The notes under the pieces are model-generated. The model saw nothing but the letters and a program-made list of their open reading frames with translations. It had not been told where the DNA came from and did not search any database. The translations under genes and the position numbers were made by a program. Of a stretch of DNA of 64,000 bases, positions 60,501-64,000 are shown one piece after another. The stretch is from Crossaster papposus (taxonomy: Eukaryota; Echinodermata; Asteroidea; Velatida; Solasteridae). The number at the start of each line of letters is the position of its first letter. Positions within the stretch are counted from its first letter, which is position 1. The stretch spans positions 558,001 to 622,000 of the forward strand of contig JBAIAA010000101.1 of assembly GCA_037893245.1 (NCBI GenBank), read 5' to 3'.

Positions 60501-62882
60501 ATTAAAGCAATTTGTGATTGGATGAACAAAAAGGCAACTATCAATTATTAATTGTGTAGATTTGTATTATAGTGCTTTATTTACTTCTTTCTCGTGTAGT
60601 TGCCTCAAAGTAATAACCGAAATGTATTTCCTTCGGTTTGAGAAAATGAAAAACATATTGAAAAAAACAATGAAAAACAATGTATTATTGGCCTATACGT
60701 TTCAACGTAGATATTTCATTGCATGCAGTATAGGGCTTATACAACAGTCGGTATGTAGGACCATTCTATCATTCTACTGTATCTATTGTTATTGCATTAC
60801 GGAAAAAAACATTACGCCCAAAACACCTAATTTAGCAGTTAACTGCATTTTCCTAGCTGGCAACTAGTTAGCAGGGTTCTTAGCGAGGTTTTATGAATAA
60901 CAATTTAGTTGCCAGTTAGTAAGTTGGTAACCAAGCATTTTAGCATCCAACTAGGGCCTAGTTGCCAGCTAACTTAGCAGGCTTTTATGAATATGGGCCC
61001 AGGTGAAAATTTGGTCTGTAACCTTGTTTTTGCCAAGGACAATTTTCATGCTAAGCAAATTTCGTGCTTAGCAGCTCTTTGAAATTGGCCCCTGCTTATA
61101 TCAGCTTGGATATGGTCGTTTTGTTTAGGTAATTCAGTTCATTTTGTAGATTGCTTGTGTGTTTGCAATTTGGCCGAATAAATAATAATAATAACAATAG
61201 TCTCTGAATTCGGCTGGCTGTTCGAATCTTAAATATTCAATTATGATTTGTTTTAAATTAACATTATTTACAAACAAACCAAAGTTTCTACTTTTTCCCT
61301 ATGAACAAAGTGAGTTTGGTCAAAAAAGTTGTTTAAAAAAATAGTAATAAGCATACCTAGAGGTATTCCAGACGACTCTGAGATTCCTATGATTTCGTCC
61401 TGGTAAGGCTGTGGAAGGATGTAGGCAAGAGGGGCCTAAAAGAAGGGATAAATATCATAAAATGATTGCATATGACTCTAAATATCCTGTACAATATGCC
61501 AGATAGGTGTAAAAATTGCTCTGAATGAAGAATAGACCGGAGTAGGGTTTGAACCCGATACTTCCGCCTTGCTGTTCCGGGGATCTAACAGCAGAGATAT
61601 CTGGCCTATGTGTTCTAGTTCCCAGTTTGTTTTGTTTGTTTTGCAATTATGCCAGTCCAAAGTTTAGGCTGGAAGCTTTTGGATATACTGGTGAAGAAAC
61701 ATTTTCTGGTGCATTTTTGCTTTTGGAAAAAAAAGTCACAAAAATTGTCCTACTTTATGAAATGCTCCAAGTATACATACATTTTTCACTGAATACAAGT
61801 CTAGATCTCTCACTAACTTTTTTGTTGTAGGTGTAAAGTGGACCTCTTTGTACTGAAAAAAATGTGACAGAACCTGCTAAGAAGATAACATTCATTTGCT
61901 TAGCGACTTAAGTGTATAACTGATCAGTAGTCAGAAGACTAGTGACAGTATGACTCTTTGGCCGGTACTCTATTTTCGCTAAGCAATTATTTTAGCTTAG
62001 CAGCACCACTTACCAAGATCTTATCCAGTATGTTGACAACTGTGGTTATGTCCTTAAAGAAGGCACCAATGATATTAATAATGACAGCGATCAAGTCCTG
62101 TATCTGAATATCAAAACAATAAAAACAAACATTCAAATATCCTCCACATCTTCCATACCACTTTTACCAATTTTACACACTCAACTCTGTAAAAGTCTTC
62201 AAAGGTCCTCAATATTGTGTATTTCAAAATTTGAGTGTTTTAAGTTGTTTTTTTATAAGCAAAACTGTTTTTGTTTTTTGTTTTAGGGGGGGGTTGCAAC
62301 AATCCACTCTTTGTGGTTTTACATTCTTTTGATACACCGCTACACGTACAAAAAAAAAGAAATATAATGTTTTCATTTTTGTTTAATTTTTGAATCAATC
62401 TTTAGCATACTAGATGTTATTCTTCACCTCATTGGTCTTGTTCTTTATGAGCGGTGCCCATCTGTCCTTTGGATTCAGGTCAAGGTTCAAGACAAAGGTC
62501 GACACTTTGGGGTCATTGGGCGGATATGGCACATCTGTCCTGCACTTTTTATCAGTGAACTTCAAGAAGGAAATAACATTAAAAAATTGTTTTCTCTTGA
62601 TACTAACAAATCATATTAAATTGTGTCGAAAATAATTGGCAACATTTTATGACAGGGCAGTTTTCAAACCCCAGCTTCGTCAACGTCTTTGTCTACGTTC
62701 ATGCAGTTTAGCAATGGTGATGAAGCCGGACTAGACAGAGCATAAAGCTGGAGTTTGGAAAACGGCCCAGGAATAAACTTTTATACCATGTATATACTCA
62801 CAGGATAACTACTCCGACAGAACGAAGGAACCCAAAACGCAACTGCCAGGAGTAACACTGGGAGAAACTTTGCTACCAACAT
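54528..62882 (-). CDS. ASAH1: Acid ceramidase (ASAH1) homologue, 12 exons
   Basis: Lysosomal N-terminal nucleophile hydrolase that cleaves ceramide to sphingosine and fatty acid and is matured by self-cleavage. Exons: 62882-62802, 62559-62428, 62103-62014, 61435-61357, 58956-58882, 58513-58468, 57567-57423, 56591-56455, 56254-56123, 55720-55597, 55267-55211 and 54617-54528, giving 395 aa. Exon 1 encodes a signal peptide (MLVAKFLPVLLLAVAFWV). The nucleophile Cys143 follows ELSMA in exon 5. Arg159 and Asp162 (HSRNLDFGVF), Asn320 (LVQTN) and Arg333 (YDDRRTP) fall at the numbers I recall for the human enzyme. Cys388 and Cys392 of the C-terminal disulphide (ECPQPCYPW) do too. This supports an active enzyme. 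The related NAAA is less likely because the exon-by-exon match is to ASAH1. The large intron 4 contains a Harbinger transposon. Confidence 0.95.
54765..55003. mobile_element. GGGGCCAATTTCAT family MITE, copy 7, right end lost in a G-rich tract
   Basis: Left TIR ggccaatttcatggagctgc is intact. The right end agcagctccaaaaaattggg runs directly into purine-rich DNA. ASAH1 intron 11. Confidence 0.82.
55000..55138 (+). repeat. Polypurine (GGGAGGGGAAGAGGA)n tract and poly-G run
   Basis: About 75 bp of uninterrupted purines in units of gggaggggaagaggagga, then an 18-20 nt G run near 55120. It has G-quadruplex and triplex potential. ASAH1 intron 11, so the transcript carries the C-rich strand. Confidence 0.9.
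58029..58383. mobile_element. TTAA family B MITE, copy 9
   Basis: Left end ttaaaggtagtgtacaccct is diverged; right end attgtgtatcctacctttaa is good. ASAH1 intron 6. Confidence 0.85.
59286..60999 (+). mobile_element. PIF/Harbinger DNA transposon, internally deleted
   Basis: Terminal inverted repeats ggccgatattcataaaagcc and ggcttttatgaatatgggcc are flanked by the direct repeat CAG (59283-59285 and 61000-61002). The subterminal regions are also inverted (cctagttggcaac / gttgccagctaac). Length is 1714 bp. CWG target duplications are reported for at least one vertebrate Harbinger family, from memory. Confidence 0.9.
59550..60305 (+). pseudogene. HARBI1-like transposase remnant
   Basis: The N-terminal helix-turn-helix part (MARRIMELVELCRARR, FSREGIMRI, LIALQYYASGTF, VSQPTACRAI) reads to about 59942, then meets TGA. 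It continues in the same frame with the C-terminal catalytic part (ILGESAYPCRNWLMTP, ERRYNAAQKGTRVLVEQTIG, RWKRRFHLL, ATAVLHNIA). The intervening segment with the first catalytic Asp is missing, and the second catalytic Asp, normally in GDSAYP, is Glu. The third acidic residue (VEQTIG) remains. The element cannot make an active enzyme. Confidence 0.9.
61530..61612 (-). pseudogene. tRNA-like remnant
   Basis: The minus strand contains cagatatctctgctgttaga and a T-arm-like cgggttcaaaccctac. It is probably a SINE head. ASAH1 intron 3. Confidence 0.5.
61865..62010. mobile_element. Decayed GGGGCCAATTTCAT-family sequence at an ASAH1 splice site
   Basis: cctgctaagaagataa, tttgcttagcg, cgctaagcaattattttagc and ttagcagcacc recall the family interior and right end. 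The last few bases abut the donor (CTTAC on the plus strand) of exon 62103-62014. Confidence 0.45.
62655..62769. mobile_element. 115-bp foldback, GGGCAGTTTTCAAACC ends
   Basis: Left gacagggcagttttcaaacc and right tggagtttggaaaacggccc are near-inverse copies. The same ends occur inside the 48306-48811 element and partly at about 52050. ASAH1 intron 1. Confidence 0.7.
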
Positions 62883-64000
62883 ATTTATTTTGTCCACTCC
62901 GACTTCTTGAGTTCTTGAATAAGATTAAAACTGCTGCAAACTGCTTACTGGCTGGAATGACCTTCTTAGAGAAATATTGATGGCACACTTCTTACAAAGA
63001 TGAGGTCTGGATCAGGTCTGGATTAAACAATACAAATGTCCAATTGCAAACGATCTATCTACAGATGGTTGGTTTGATGGGCAAATAAAAGAAAAATTTA
63101 AATTATAAAACAACATAAATTAATTAATTAATAAAAAGGATGAATTGTCATTTTGCCAAAGGAAATAGGTGATTAAAATGTGCATTATAAATGTAACGTA
63201 CTAAAACATTGTTAAGACTTTTTTCATCATATCGATAGTCCAGTGAATTGTAAGAAACATTTCCAATTTTGTTAGACAAAAAATACACTTGACTCTCCAT
63301 AGACTTTGTACACAACCAAAGAGGCGGCATCAGGTACAAATTCTTTCCAAAACATATAGGCCTATGCATCAATCTGGCCAAAGACGAAGAGTTTTGAACC
63401 TCTCAAACCGACAAGAATTAATCTGTTAACAAAATGAGTTTTTAAGTTGGTCTGATACAACAGGAATATTTACACTTTGAAGCACTTGGAGTTATGGAAC
63501 TTTCTATGGTGGTTAAGTTGTTTTGCAAAAGGCGAGAATTTACCCCAACAAACCTTGCACACACGCAGCTGGTTGCAGTACACCTATGATAAGTAGTACC
63601 AGCAAGGCGCTCTGCCGCTGGGGCCAATTTCACGGAGCTGCTAAGCACAAAAATTTGCTTAGCACTAAAAAGTCGTGCTCATTAAAAACAAGTTATCAGC
63701 CAAAATTCTACGTGTTTTTCATGCTAAGCAAAAAAACAGCTAATTATCAATCAAAAACAATAAAGATCACATAAACATTTGGCCTGTAACCTTGTTTTTA
63801 CCAAGGACAAATTGTCATGCTTAGCAAATTTTTGTGCTTAGCAGCTCCGTGAAATTGGCCCGGTCTTTGGTACATACAGAGTATAGAGTTCGTTCGTTTT
63901 AGACCTTCTTACCGTTGTACGCAAACCTAGCCAATCAGCACTTGCGAGTGTTCATTAATAGATTAACGGTGCTTGCGTCCCATCCAATGAACTATCGGGA
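62883..64000. other. ASAH1 upstream region
   Basis: The first 120 bp include ttgaataagattaaaactgc, also present at about 2850-2880, so part of it is repetitive. A GGGGCCAATTTCAT MITE lies at 63620-63861. The promoter is probably close to 62900-63050, but no clear motif is seen. Confidence 0.5.
63620..63861. mobile_element. GGGGCCAATTTCAT family MITE, copy 9, intact
   Basis: Full TIRs ggggccaatttcacggagct and agctccgtgaaattggccc. Serves as the reference for the uninterrupted sequence at the Harbinger target site. Confidence 0.9.

Larger units (their letters stand above)
59131..61092. mobile_element. GGGGCCAATTTCAT family MITE, copy 8, split by a Harbinger insertion
   Basis: The left half is 59131-59285 and the right half 61000-61092. 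Joined across the insertion they match the uninterrupted copy at 63620-63861 (aataaagatca, then acatttggcctgtaacc). ASAH1 intron 4. Confidence 0.88.

Overview
This is a stretch of animal nuclear genome. Genes are split by GT-AG introns, the background is AT-rich, and most of the space between exons is occupied by short inverted-repeat transposons, tRNA-derived sequences and satellites. The gene set, exon structures and repeat types suggest a marine invertebrate deuterostome, most likely an echinoderm. The species cannot be named from the sequence alone.

Six protein-coding genes were assembled exon by exon with consistent splice phases. From left to right they are: a NuMA homologue (minus, 23018 to 1226, 19 coding exons, about 1906 aa); an LRRC51 homologue (plus, 27054 to 29830, 3 exons, 201 aa); a LAMTOR1/p18 homologue (minus, 39983 to 34457, 6 coding exons, 166 aa); a ZMAT2/Snu23 homologue (minus, 49474 to 45228, 5 exons, 205 aa); an ATOX1-type copper chaperone (minus, 51815 to 50941, 3 exons, 72 aa); and an acid ceramidase ASAH1 homologue (minus, 62882 to 54528, 12 exons, 395 aa). 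NuMA, LRRC51 and LAMTOR1 lie in the order and relative orientation that I recall for human 11q13.4, so this looks like an old linkage block. The genes share no single pathway: NuMA acts at spindle poles, LRRC51 is a leucine-rich-repeat protein, LAMTOR1 and ASAH1 are lysosomal, ZMAT2 is spliceosomal and ATOX1 handles copper.

The remainder is mostly mobile-element debris. At least three MITE families end in TTAA: family A (11 copies of about 242 bp), family B (9 copies) and family C (1 copy). A fourth family has telomere-like ends. A family beginning GGGGCCAATTTCAT (at least 9 copies) closely resembles the ends of an internally deleted PIF/Harbinger transposon that sits inside one of its own copies, in an ASAH1 intron. 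There are also a non-LTR reverse-transcriptase fragment, several single foldback elements, an 11-bp satellite, minisatellites and several tRNA-like sequences. The most striking structures are a 65-bp near-perfect palindrome flanked by an exact 9-bp direct repeat (48955-49037), a pair of identical 116-bp inverted copies 3 kb apart (5093 and 8230), and three 210-aa tandem repeats inside the giant NuMA coiled-coil exon. I saw no CRISPR array, rRNA or prokaryotic gene.
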